A stretch of 64,000 nucleotides of DNA, from positions 186,001 through 250,000 of the forward strand of contig JBAIAA010000024.1 in NCBI GenBank assembly GCA_037893245.1, in the 5' to 3' direction. Both the position numbers and the translations under genes were made by a program. The notes beneath the pieces were generated by a model. It worked only from the letters and a program-made list of their open reading frames with translations. It was not told the origin of the DNA and searched no databases. This stretch comes from Crossaster papposus (Eukaryota > Echinodermata > Asteroidea > Velatida > Solasteridae). Below, piece after piece: positions 53,015 to 64,000 of the stretch; position 1 is the stretch's first letter; the number at the start of each line of letters is the position of its first letter.

Positions 53015-53402
53015 TTAAAGGTAGGATACACCATTTGCAGATATCGAAAAAATTTACTACCGAATTATTAAGAAATATCTTACTTATTTAAAAGTAAATA
53101 ATGATTGTAGGCATCCAGCAAAATAAGGGCCCTAGATATCCTGTAATTGTTCCAAAAAAATTGATTTGTATAAACCAAAATTCATTCTGGCCGTCCGGCG
53201 AGCGCGAAAAAACAAAGATAACATAAGAATAACTGCTCGACTCCGGTGGAAAACAAACGCTGTTTTTCATGCTTTTCTCGGCATCCATGAATGTAAAAAT
53301 TCGGACAGGTCAGTTAAACGATATTTACTATAAAATACAACCCCCCAAATCCACCCATTCCTGATAATTCAACAAATTACCAATGGTGTATACTACCTTT
53401 AA
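53015..53402 (-). mobile_element. AGGTAG-ended MITE, full copy (388 bp, inverted)
   Basis: TTAA at both ends, left AGGTAGGATACACCAT, right ATGGTGTATACTACCT. Its interior is the reverse complement of 41449-41794 (GCAGATATCG near the left; TGATAATTC and AGTTAAACGATATTTACT near the right), with a slightly longer middle section. Confidence 0.8.
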
Positions 53403-54750
53403 GAACACCACTGTCTAACTCGTGATTTATCGCTTGTCATACAGTCTATTTTTGTAATATTTGTGAATTAATTATGTATATAATAATATGCGTCAATATA
53501 CGTTGTTTTTTCTATAATTCCTATAATGTTTTAATTCGTTTTACCCAAAACGCACTTAAAACCTTTTGCATTTGTCTAATTTCACTTACATGTACATTTT
53601 CATACGTGACAACTGTATTTTCTACAACACCTTTAAAAAAGCAGTTATTTAGGTTATTTAGAAAAATGTAACATTAATTTTATCTCATTACTGGAAGCTG
53701 ATAATTATAGGCCTACATGTAATTAATGATGCGATGACGAGCCATGTATATGGCGTAAGTTCACACTGATTTTAATTTATGGTAATTTATCGTCCATGTA
53801 GAACCGTATCACTTTTTTCCGTTAACATTTTCTTCTGTGCGTATGTGTGCTTCTCCTAATTTTCGAAAAAGTGACCACGCCTCCCTCGAAAGCGCACGAG
53901 TTAGACACTTTGGAATCCATTAGGGTTCGTGCGCAGAATGGTTTTAAAACGATGTTGGGATTTAGTTACCAAGATGTCATTATGAATTGGCGCTAATATC
54001 GAGCCATGACATGTCGAAGAAGTCCCAACAAACATGTCGGTTTATAATTGGCGAGGTAATCTGTTGGAGGGAATCAGCCGCCAAGGTTGACATTAACCCC
54101 CCACCCAATAGCCCCACGTGCGGGTTGAAGATAGTTCACCCACACACGCGGTTCAAACTCCGTCCGAGGGACAGGTACCGTGTCGAGCCAAGATGGCAAT
54201 ACCGATAATTAATGCCAAATCACGGCCGACGCGGCGGTCGCGCACGGTACACGGGGTGCATCGGACACCGCGGGCACGCGGTAAAACTGATCTGATATAG
54301 GTAACACACCGTCAGTTATTGGGGAGAAATATTATACATCTCATCCATAGCAGGCGACTGCATAATTCACCAGATTCATTTTCAGGTGTGGATTCACAGG
54401 TGGTCGATGAAAGACGAGAATAATGTAAAAAGGGACAAAGAATTACACCGTAATTAAAGACGGATTGTGAGAAGTCGTCTTGTATTTTCACACGTCGTAC
54501 AACCATTGCTTCCCGAAAGCATTAATTATTAAGAGGCGTTATAGAGATGAGACCGATAACCTTAAACAAACAGTCTCAGATGGTCTGAGACGGTCACAGA
54601 CGGTCACAGTCAGTCACAGACTAACGCAGACGACTCGTACATGGGACTATATGAATGATAGGGAATGTACTACCAAAAATACGTTGCTTTAATCCCTAAT
54701 TATTGCAAAGACAGAAGGAACAGGGCCATTGTTGTACAAGAGAAAATAAT

Positions 54751-55166
54751 CAGTGGAACGCCGCTATACCGAACACCGCCATACCGAACATTCGGCTATA
54801 CCGAACACCGCCATACCGAACATTCGGCTATACCGAACACCATCCTTGGCTCTCGATTTTTGTGTTAAAAAATACCGAACATTGTGGTTGAAAACAAAAT
54901 CCGATTTAACTAAATCTACTTTCCTTTGCTCCCGATGTTTGTGTGTAAATATATCAAAGAATTATGTCAATATATTTTGTTGAAATCTACTAGGTATATC
55001 GAGCGCTAATTTGGCCGTTTTTTAATTCCCGGACGTCACATTTCGGGTGCTTTATGTTAAAGAGGGCACCTGATGGACCGGCGGCAAAAAATCGCTATAC
55101 CAAACGATCGATATACCGAACAAAATCTGTGGATCTCGTGATGTTCGTTATAGCGGCGTTCCAATG
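54751..55166. mobile_element. Inverted-repeat element with ACCGAAC tandem core
   Basis: Left CAGTGGAACGCCGCTATACC and right GTTATAGCGGCGTTCCAATG form a terminal inverted repeat of about 22 bp. The CAGTGGAAC...CGCTATA.CGAAC end resembles pogo/Tigger elements. Next to the left end a 32-bp unit (ACCGAACACCGCCATACCGA plus ACATTCGGCTAT) is repeated about 2.5 times. No transposase; target duplication unclear. Confidence 0.65.
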
Positions 55167-56805
55167 TACAAAAGTACCAACAACCAAACAAACGACCAAA
55201 CAAATGGAACTATTTTGGTAAACGAATTAAAGACGTTAGTAATGCCGCGTCCTAATAAAACAATGCAGTAAAATGACGCAGATTACAGCCTAAGACAAGG
55301 CGATTGCTTTATTACAGCACCAAAGAGAACAGATGAAAAAAAGAAAGGACTCGCTCTGACAAACTGGAACGAAAAAGCATGGCATACACATTTCCTTAGA
55401 ATATTACACAATTTAGCTCCATGACGGGAAGAGATACTCCAATCCACCTGGTGAATTGAAGTTACAGGTGTCTCTATCCAAAACACAGGCTGAGAATAAA
55501 AACTCCCGGGTTCGTCATAAAAGCAACAGGCCTTTGTTGTAAATCACGACACGCGCGCAATTGGAGTCCGTATATACTACACAGCTTCTGGTTTTTTATT
55601 TCGATTAAAAAGAGCTTCAGGTGGAGTCGCCGGAGGCGGCAGGGAAGCAGCGGATTTTCGGGGTTTTCTCGATTACGACTTCAATTGATTCCGCTTCCGA
55701 AGAAATCTAACTTAATCCTCCCTCAACCACTCGAGATGGCGGCATCAAATGATACCATCCCGCTATTTTTTCTCTTCTTCTTCTCCATTATCACACGGGA
55801 GAGACTGCGCACGGAATAATTAAAAACTGGTCATGGAAAGAAACGATTGGTGGTCTTCTCAAAATTGTCTATGGTTTCAAGTTCCTGGGGTTTAAGTTTG
55901 GAGCGAGATGGGTACGGGGAGCTGGTGTTTGTTGGTACCTCGTCTAGGCTTTGCCAGTGGGCCGATCAATGACGTGATGTGGCCCCACATCTATGGCTGG
56001 TCATAGCCGGTAACTATCAGATTCTGGGGGTGGCGGGAGGTGGTTGCTTATGGTATAGTCCTATTGTCCAATTCCTGGCCGGGATCCCGTTGGCCGATCT
56101 CCCGTCACGTGTCACTGTTTATAAACCACTGAGTCCAAATTGTGGGCGGAGCTAAAAACTTTTGCCAAACTCACTTCATCCTTACCCACAAGTCTTTCTT
56201 TCCTGTCCATATCCTGCTCGTCACAATGGATGAAAATTTGACCCCCCCCCCCCCCCCAGATGACAGTACAATGTGCATAAATCATCATCTCAGACAATTG
56301 GCAAACAAATATTTCTGGCATTAATTCCAAACATTGTTTACTATTCTTTGTAAATAAGTGTTTACACTTGACGAAACAACAAACAAACAGACAAACTGAC
56401 AGCGACAAAAAAGACGAGACACTGACACGAATGATAAAGACGCAACAAAAACAAGACGACGACGCGAATAGAGACTAAACATGCTGCAACAGACTACAAG
56501 AAGTGGGGAGAAAAACACGCGCTCGCCAAGAAAGCAAATCCTTCAAGCTCGATCGCGGGTAATTTACCGATTTTTTTAGACAGAAATGGAGCTGGTCTCT
56601 GTGTATCTTGTATACGAGTAGGAAAACAGATTACCGTTAACAAGACAGAGTTCAAACACGCTCCCTCTCTGACCGCAGACAGCTGGACTAGCACATAGGG
56701 GAAGCTCTGACGCACCATCCCTGTGTTGACGTGGTTTCAAAAAAACAGCCAAGCAGGGACGGTGCATTGAGAAAGCATCGAGGAAATAAGAGAAAATAGT
56801 GTAAT

Positions 56806-57049
56806 AGACCTAATAATGACGTCACGCTTTATTTACAACTGCGCTTTCCTATGAGCGCCAGCGTCCCTTTTTCGTATGGCGTCCCTTTTTCGTATGGCGC
56901 CTCGACTTCGTCTGGCATCCCTACTTCGTCTGGCGTCCCGACTTCGTCTGGCGTCCTGATTCGTCTAGCATCCCTACTTCGTCTAGAATCCCGACTTCGC
57001 TCGCCTATGAAAGTTCCTGTGTACACAAAGCCATTACGTCATTAGGTCT
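56806..57049. mobile_element. MITE with minisatellite core
   Basis: The ends AGACCTAATAATGACGTCA and TTACGTCATTAGGTCT are inverted, with further pairing between GCGCTTTCCTATGAGCG and CGCTCGCCTATGAAAGT. The centre (about 56862-56995) is a tandem of about 19-bp units of the type GGCGTCCC.ACTTCGTCT. No coding capacity is convincing. Confidence 0.7.
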
Positions 57050-60000
57050 CAGGTCTATTTGTCGGCTGAATTTTTGTCTGATCTGGACAAGTTTTTTCGT
57101 CTGGAGAGGATTTTCAAGTGAGTTTGTATTGACCGGCAATCGTGGTCGTCGGACAAAAGAATTGGGAGGCAAACAACAATGGGTCCACGATTGACACAAC
57201 GTCCACGATCTCAATGGCGAGATCATCCGAAAACGTTAAAGTACAAACAAAAGAGGTAAGACGGTCGGACAATGCCCCGTCCCCGATTGCCGTGTGTTTG
57301 TCTCAACACTCACCCCTATTTGGGGGAAGGAGGGTAGGGTTGGCTTTTACAATATGTAAGGACTTAAAGCAAGATAGAAGATGTAATCGGTCTCACTAGG
57401 GCAACGGTGCAAGTCGTAAGGCATCCGTCCATTTTTACCCAGTGTACAGGGACAAGATTGATCCGGTAAAATGCCGAGTAAAACGCGGTGCTTTGTAGCT
57501 GGGGTTTGAGTTCTCCCGTGCGCGTGCGCGCCCTGGGCCGAAGAAAAAAACAAAAAAACAAGGGGTTGAACTGTCGATTATACGCCTCCGAATCGGTGGG
57601 TAGAAACTCCGGCCTGAATATGGAAAGCGATCGGAGGAGAGACGCTAAGTGAAAAGTGATGTTGCCGTTGACAAGCTCATTAGACCTTGTTTGCAGAGAG
57701 ATTCATTACCGCCGGTTTTCCACTAACCTTTTCTATCAATTTATCTCGGATTTTTTTTCTTGTTTAAAGGGAGGCAATGTGATTTCACGGACTCTTGTTT
57801 AATGCGTTAGCATTAAAAAAAGTGAACGGAGTTTAAATTTGGTCATTAAATTGTTGCTTGAAACTTGTTCCGGTTTACGTAAAGCTGTCCTCTTCCCACC
57901 TAGTCTGTTTTCAATTACAGATGCCGTTAGCGAAAAATTACCTGCTTATTGTAGCAGAAAATTCAATGCTTACCATAAAGCATTAACGCAAAATGGTGTT
58001 TGAAAAGCGCGGGAACATTGTGGTTAACGGCAGAGCGCCCAGACATGGCGCCGAGTGAGCAACAATCAGCCCACTGTATAGCGCCCTCAGTATGTAGGTG
58101 CCGGCTACAAAAGAATACTTGCTCGTGTCTGGTGAACATTTGGACGAGTCGGAATAAAACAAGAATTCACGTTTCGTTGTGCCTGGAATGCACAATTTCA
58201 GTCTATGTGATGAATTCAAGATTCAGGTACGGTGGTTTCTAGAGGTAGCATACGTGCGGTGGCATTGAAGTAGTAGGGCAGAAACGCACAGCTTCAAACG
58301 TACGTCAAGCGTTACATGCGTGGCGCCTGATTTGCAGTCTAATTCGCTGGAATAGTCGTGACGTCACTAACGGATCAACGCACACTGCATCGGCCCAGTG
58401 AACACCGTTTTTTGCCCCGCTATGTGGCCAATACCACGACCGCAACAACGACAAAACTATGACACCAACACCGTATCCACACCGAACAAACTTTCCAACT
58501 AATTTGATCCTGTCAACGACGATAAATTAAGCCTGCTTCATCTTTGCCCGCTTACTCCATTTTTACCCTTCAAACTTTGTACTCATCCTCTCAATAATTG
58601 CCGATCTCTCAAACAACCTCTCTGACGTGTTACATACGGAGCACTTCCCCGCTGAAAAGAACAAACCCAATCCCGCCCTTCGCGCCTCACCCTAAAACAG
58701 GAAACAGGTTCTTTGGAAACAAGGAATTGCTTTTACGCTGTGTGACAGATTGTCAGGGCACCACTCGAGTTGCATCTAACGTAGAAAGTAAAAATAATCA
58801 AGAAAACCTTTATTGAGGGAGAAAGAGAGACAAAATACTGACCAGAGAGCACGGGGCAAGCCATGGACGCGTTTCCGCTGCGCCCATCACTCATTCACGA
58901 GTTTAGACAGAAACAAGATTGCGGTATAATTAGCACCTAAAAGACGCACTTGAATTGTGTATATTCTCAGGACTTTCCCTTTTTACTGGAGACCGCTTCG
59001 CCGCGGTTTAATCTTGACGAGTTTCGAGGAGGTTGGAATCAATTCGTTGCTTTTAAAAGGCAACGTCAACGACACCAATTATATATCAATTATCCGTGTG
59101 GATTCCATCGAGGCAAACGGTACTCCATCCCTTAATTACCCGCATTAACTTGAGTCAGTGATATGGCTTCTGGAGTGGAACTCTTAACATTGCATTTTTA
59201 ACTGAGGGAGTTAGCATTTGTTGTTAACATTACCCATTAACTGCGACACTGCACTGGAGGTTTTCCATATAGCGCCAAACCGCTTATCGGGTGTGAGTGA
59301 TGGCCGAGGCTGCATTTAGAGCAATTTTCAGAACCCCGGTTGCTGACATGCGTGACGGATTGCCTCATCAGTATAAAATTTGATAACTTTTTATTCAATT
59401 AAGTCCGAGTGGGTTATTTTTGCCCGCTGTGGCGTGCCATCAGTAATCCGTCAGCTTGTCTGTAGGTTTCTCTGCGCTCGTACCTTGCGCGCTGGGCGCT
59501 ATTTATTTATGTTTAGATTACTCTCCCAAACGGTTTGACAATATTTTAATATCCCTACACGCTCGATGGCAAGAATACGCGGAGAATCTCTGTATTCTGC
59601 CACCGTCTTAGCTTGGCTCACCTCACTCACGTCTTTCACTTACCAGCGGTAACCGCACACCGATCCTGTGGCGAGGAAGTATAAAGTGATTTCTAAAAAA
59701 GCCCTCATGTCATGTTCGCGCCTATTTTGCCAGCCAGGCCGAGCACGAAAAAACAAACATGGTTTTAACTAGGGATTGCGATAGTCCGTGGTGACGAGTG
59801 CATAGGGTTGGGTCTCTGTGCTTTATTCTCCTTCTGGGCCCAAACTGTCTCAAATCACGGCAACACGGTGGCCTCAGATCAGCAGCTGCGTACTGGATAA
59901 GTGACACGGATTGCGAGGACCGCTTGTCACTTGTCAGGCCGGCTACAAGCGGGGAATTCACACTCCATGCCCGGCCGGTTCTCTCTATATACTGATGAAA

Positions 60001-63000
60001 CGTCTGGTGTGGCACGCCGCTCGCAGAGAGAGGAAAATAACATTTTTTCCCCGCTGGCACCCTTTGATTTGTCTTGACGTCATCACGGGGCACATCTTGC
60101 AACCCAAAACGAAACTCTGTCTAGAAAAAAAAATTGACGAGAAATTGATATAATAGAGGAGAATAACCTTAGATACAGAAAATGGATGCGTGTTTTGACT
60201 GGCGAATAGGCGGCAAGCAAAACACAAACCGATTTTTTTGTTTACATCTATAGAAATAGATTAGACTTGCTGCTAGTCATATCAGACAAGAGTAATGCAG
60301 CGTCATGCCAAAATTCAGTATAACAAAATCTTGACGATCTTTCAAAATACCCTCGCACCAAAACATGTTTCAGTACATTTTACCACGAAAAAATTGCCCC
60401 AATTCGAGATATTTCTTGCTGTACCGTACGGTAATAAAATAGGAACGAGAACGGATTTTCAAACGTCCACAATAAAAATAGAAAATTCTCATACTTTTTT
60501 GTTTGCTTAATCGGAGCAATTTGAAATTCGAGCGAAAAAATTATCGCATTTGTATTGCAAGTGCGAATATCTTTTTTGTACTTCAGGACAATTCTAAACT
60601 CCCCCTCGTCCAATCCGCCTTTCCCAGTACACCTGAAAAATAAAGAGTTGGAAATCGCGGTAGTTGACCGTGTACTTTTATGACTTCTCCCCTCCATCGC
60701 CGATATAATCTAACTTCCCTCATCCGTGCACTCTCCAGCATTCCATTAAAATCAACATCAGCCTTATTTTCACACTTTAACGCTTGGCCTACTTTGTGTC
60801 CGGACCGCGTACTATTTAACCCCCTACTTTCCTTCTCATGCTGCGCAGTTTGTCAAATACCGCCCAGGTTTCTTCTCATAACACTTGTCATCATCATCAT
60901 CGTCTTATATATAAGAAAATCTAGACCAAAAACGTGTACCTGCTTCAAACTGTCTTCTTCCTCTATCTTAAACTTCCCATGTTACATCGCATTCTCTACC
61001 TAACGGAAATCCAAATAACACCCTTGTCACACTGTATATTTATTCGAGGACCGCACAGCGCCGACACAAGTCCCTTTGACGATGGAAACCAGACCGAGAT
61101 TTATTTATCCCTCGAATCGCTCTCAGCTCGTCTTGCCAAGCGCATCGGATTTGCGCACTGTTTAGACAGGCCGTCGTTGACAGAGGAACAAATCGCAGGC
61201 ACACATTTCATTGCCCCGACCCCGTATCTTTTCTCACTGTTTTCAAGAAAACATGTTAACACTTCAGCCTTCAAGTCTCACGTTTAACTTTCTTTTTGAG
61301 ACCGAGAGAATACCAGTTAATTTACGCTTGAAGTAAATACATCAAAATGATGTCTAATTAAACTCATACAATCATTTTACCTTACTTTGCTTCGCAGTTG
61401 AGCGTAACTTTTGCCATATTCTAACGCATAGCGCCCCCAAGCGATCGAAAGCGATTTTTTTGTTAAATCTTTTTTGGCTGCCCACTATTTCGATGCCGGG
61501 TTGTGCAAACTATTCCAGAATACATGACATTTACGACCGAAGTGACTAACGTCGCCGACTGTTGGCGTCGGTTGTTCAAAACCAAAATATCTTTCTTTTA
61601 AATAAAGATTACAGCAATCCCAATCCACCGGTATAGGATTTTTAGAGAAAGCAACTTACAAACATTTGAAAAATTAATGACCTGAACAAAAGACAACCTT
61701 TATATTAAATTAAACTTGCTTCGTATCTACGAAACCTCGTGTTAGTATGCGAGGTCCTAAAGTAGGCAGCCACTTAACCCCATTTTTTGTTTTTGTGACT
61801 CGCAGACAAATATTTCAAGGCACTCTGCGAGATTCCATCATCCAGAAAGGTTTGGGGTTGCGGTGGCTGCTTTGCACACACCTCTACATTTCTTAAAACA
61901 TTCACTCAACCAAGCTTGGCATCTGGTCGACGTCGACAGAGGGGAGAGTGGAATAAAGTAGCAACAGAAAGTGCTTTGATTGAAAAGAAAGTTGAAATAA
62001 ACAGAATCGGAGGGATTAAAAAAAAAACCAAGAAGACAACGACCAAGTTGTCAGCTAGCTACTTGGCGGGGTTGTGTTGACGTGTCACTGTGTTGGTGAG
62101 ATGTGTCTGAGAACGGCAGACCAAGAAATTGAAAAAATAAAAACAACAACAACATCACACTTTCTTTTTGGAGGTCGATTCGGGTCAGAGAGAAGATTGA
62201 AGCATTGATGGAAGTTTGCTGGAAGGAACAAACTTACAAGAAAGCTTTCTGTGATGTGAGGGTATGTTACCGTTTAGCGAGAACGTGGGTGGCTTCCTTA
62301 AAAACCAAGGATTTTTGTTTCAGAAAGAAAAAGGACGTGATGAAACAGACGGAGGAAAGGGACTGGGGGATTGGTGAGAAAACAACTCGGCTGTCAGACG
62401 GAAGTGCAAGATGCTCTCTGGAGAGTCCCTATGGAGCATCGGAACGCGAGAAGAAAGATGCTAACGGTGAGAATTCGGAAAGAACTGTTATCAAGGAGAG
62501 GACTTCCGAATGCCAGTTGCGGTTTTGGTGCTCGTTTGACTGACATTCTGATCCCCAGAGTGCACCTCGTCATACGTTTTGTTTGTGGTTTGAAACAAGT
62601 TTACGTTTATAAACAGAGTATGAACAAATAGCCACATTTTGAACGTCAAACCAGGAGGTATAGAGTACACAGCACTTTTTAGACTAAATTAAACAAGTCA
62701 GAAGACGGCAGCAAGCTTTAATGCACTGAAACAAACGTTGTAATTCACATTCGAGCAAGTACCCTATAATTATGTTGGGTTTATTATTGGATTGCCTAAA
62801 ACCCGAAAGCGATTGATTGACGTTTGAATTAGTTGGCCTTATTTTGTCCTGATAGGGGGCGCCCTTAAAATGTTTCCAAACCATTTGTTGCCTAACATCA
62901 ACGCAGTCAACATCATAAATACAAGTCATTCGGTTAATCCTTAGTTTCTTGCATTGTCGGGGTCATTTGGGGAAGTCATTTATTTTTTTTATTTTTTTAT

Positions 63001-63650
63001 TATTATTATTATTTTTTTTTGGGGGGGGGTTAGGGGTGGCTTTTAAGAAGGGTGGTGATATTGATGGACATCACTTCCACGCGTACTTATTTTGTCCATA
63101 TGATGCTCTCTTAATTTGTTGTTGGGGCTTGTGAGGGGTGGTCATCCAAAATTAGACCAAAGCCTCTTTGTCCGAGAGACCAGCCAGTATCATATTCACA
63201 TCACAACAGTTACCGTTATTTGGGAACAAGAATTCAAGACTGGACTGACCACATTTTTCAATCAGATCATAGGATATTGTCTCCCTCAGGGGGATGTACC
63301 GGTTTTTAATATTCAGACACTCTTATTGTGAGGATCTCTGTCTGGGGGCGCGCGGGGCCCCAAAAGCCAGAACGAGCAGACCGAAGCTGTTGCACTTTTA
63401 CCCCCCCCACCCCCCTCCCCCATGTCAACACCGAATTGGCCGCGCGGTCCATTCACGCGGGCACGATACGTGATGCGAAGCTAGCGACATTTGACCGCGT
63501 CGAGTTTGTTATTATAGGGGGCTCAGCGAGCGATGAGACGGGGGAGGGGACCCAAGGCAAACCCGCTCGGCCCGGGTAATGACGCTACGCTGCCGTACTA
63601 AACAGACCGCGGTCCTAACGGCGAAGGAGACCACGGAAAACATAGACAGA

Positions 63651-63664
63651 CCCCCCCCCCCCCC
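63651..63664 (+). repeat. Poly(C) run
   Basis: 14 C, followed by further C-rich sequence to about 63685. About 145 bp from a 24-G run on the same strand, with which it could pair. Confidence 0.8.
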
Positions 63665-63808
63665 TCCCCCCCTTCCCCCCTCCCCACAACCTCCCTAACA
63701 ACACTGTGCTCGGCGACACAGGAAATTGGCTTGGAGGGCGAATTGACTCCTTTAATGTTGACACTTCTTCGCTTTCCTCTAACCGAGTCAACATTAGATG
63801 GAAAGAGA

Positions 63809-63832
63809 GGGGGGGGGGGGGGGGGGGGGGGG
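63809..63832 (+). repeat. Poly(G) run, 24 bases
   Basis: 24 uninterrupted G. The length may vary between alleles or be an assembly estimate. Confidence 0.8.
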
Positions 63833-64000
63833 TCAACGAGAGAACAGAAAATGAATTGCCCACACATTGAATGTAGCTAGGATATTATTAGGGTAATTGA
63901 TTACATCAATACCACACGTTTCTTCTTTGTAATCACGGGCATGCAGCGGCGCGGGGCGAAGTGAATCAAAGAGAATTTTACACATTAGGCTATCTTCATG

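Larger units (their letters stand above)
49096..64000. other. 15-kb stretch with no recognised gene
   Basis: No exon with a known family, no splice-joined frame and no RNA gene could be supported. The longest open frame (51437-52048, +, 203 codons) has no recognisable domain. Contents: MITEs at 53015, 54751 and 56806; homopolymer C/G runs at about 52710, 56241, 63651 and 63809; promoter-like CCAAT plus TTTTCCCGCGCCC plus GGGCGG near 51570-51630; GAGGGCGCT motifs at 51479, 51927 and 58080. It may be regulatory or 5' flanking DNA of a gene beyond the right edge. Confidence 0.6.

Noticed and set aside
54665-54983. Repetitive frames YRTPPYRTFGYTEH and similar in three plus-strand frames
   Set aside because: All three arise from the 32-bp tandem inside the inverted-repeat element, so they reflect repeat structure rather than protein.
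62205-62543. 112-codon plus-strand frame near the right edge
   Set aside because: Charged, low-complexity composition with no domain and no splice-supported continuation. It could be a 5' leader of a gene to the right but cannot be called.

Overview
The window is animal nuclear DNA. Genes have many short exons with GT-AG introns, coding density is low, and there are many short inverted-repeat transposons, tRNA-derived SINE-like pieces and long poly(G)/poly(C) runs. The proteins are clearly metazoan but not vertebrate. Together with the repeat style this points to an invertebrate deuterostome, most likely an echinoderm. That placement is inference: no ribosomal or mitochondrial marker lies in the window.

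Four protein-coding genes can be read exon by exon. (1) AGBL4/CCP6, a cytosolic carboxypeptidase (+), is partial: only its last seven coding exons (2488-13744) are here. (2) POLR1A, the largest subunit of RNA polymerase I (-), appears complete: 34 coding exons from ATG 36610 to TGA 19749-19751, joining to 5247 nt (1748 aa) with no frame break. (3) AEBP2, the PRC2 zinc-finger cofactor (+), has five coding exons at 38410-40689 (275 aa). (4) OMA1, the inner-membrane mitochondrial metalloprotease (-), has eight coding exons from ATG 48039 to TAG 43036-43038 (470 aa). AGBL4 and POLR1A are tail to tail, POLR1A and AEBP2 head to head across about 1.8 kb, and AEBP2 and OMA1 tail to tail. The four act in separate processes (tubulin deglutamylation, rRNA transcription, Polycomb silencing, mitochondrial stress), so this is ordinary eukaryotic neighbourhood, not an operon.

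From about 48.1 kb to 64 kb no exon could be recognised. That stretch holds inverted-repeat elements, homopolymers and promoter-like sequence, and may be regulatory DNA of a gene outside the window.

Non-coding highlights: a 242-bp TTAA-flanked MITE in four full-length copies plus one decayed copy; a 195-bp MITE with 35-bp perfect terminal repeats and TAA duplications; several other inverted-repeat families, two of them carrying tandem-repeat cores; an octamer-containing tandem array; paired nuclear-receptor-like half-site clusters; nine exact copies of a CTCF-core-like 9-mer (GAGGGCGCT); a decayed partial duplicate of a POLR1A exon; a GC-AG intron in POLR1A; and a 141-nt AGBL4 intron that is open and in frame. 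I found no CRISPR array, no functional rRNA or tRNA gene, and no convincing new multi-gene system. The most interesting unexplained signals are the dispersed GAGGGCGCT motif and its longer 28-bp relative.
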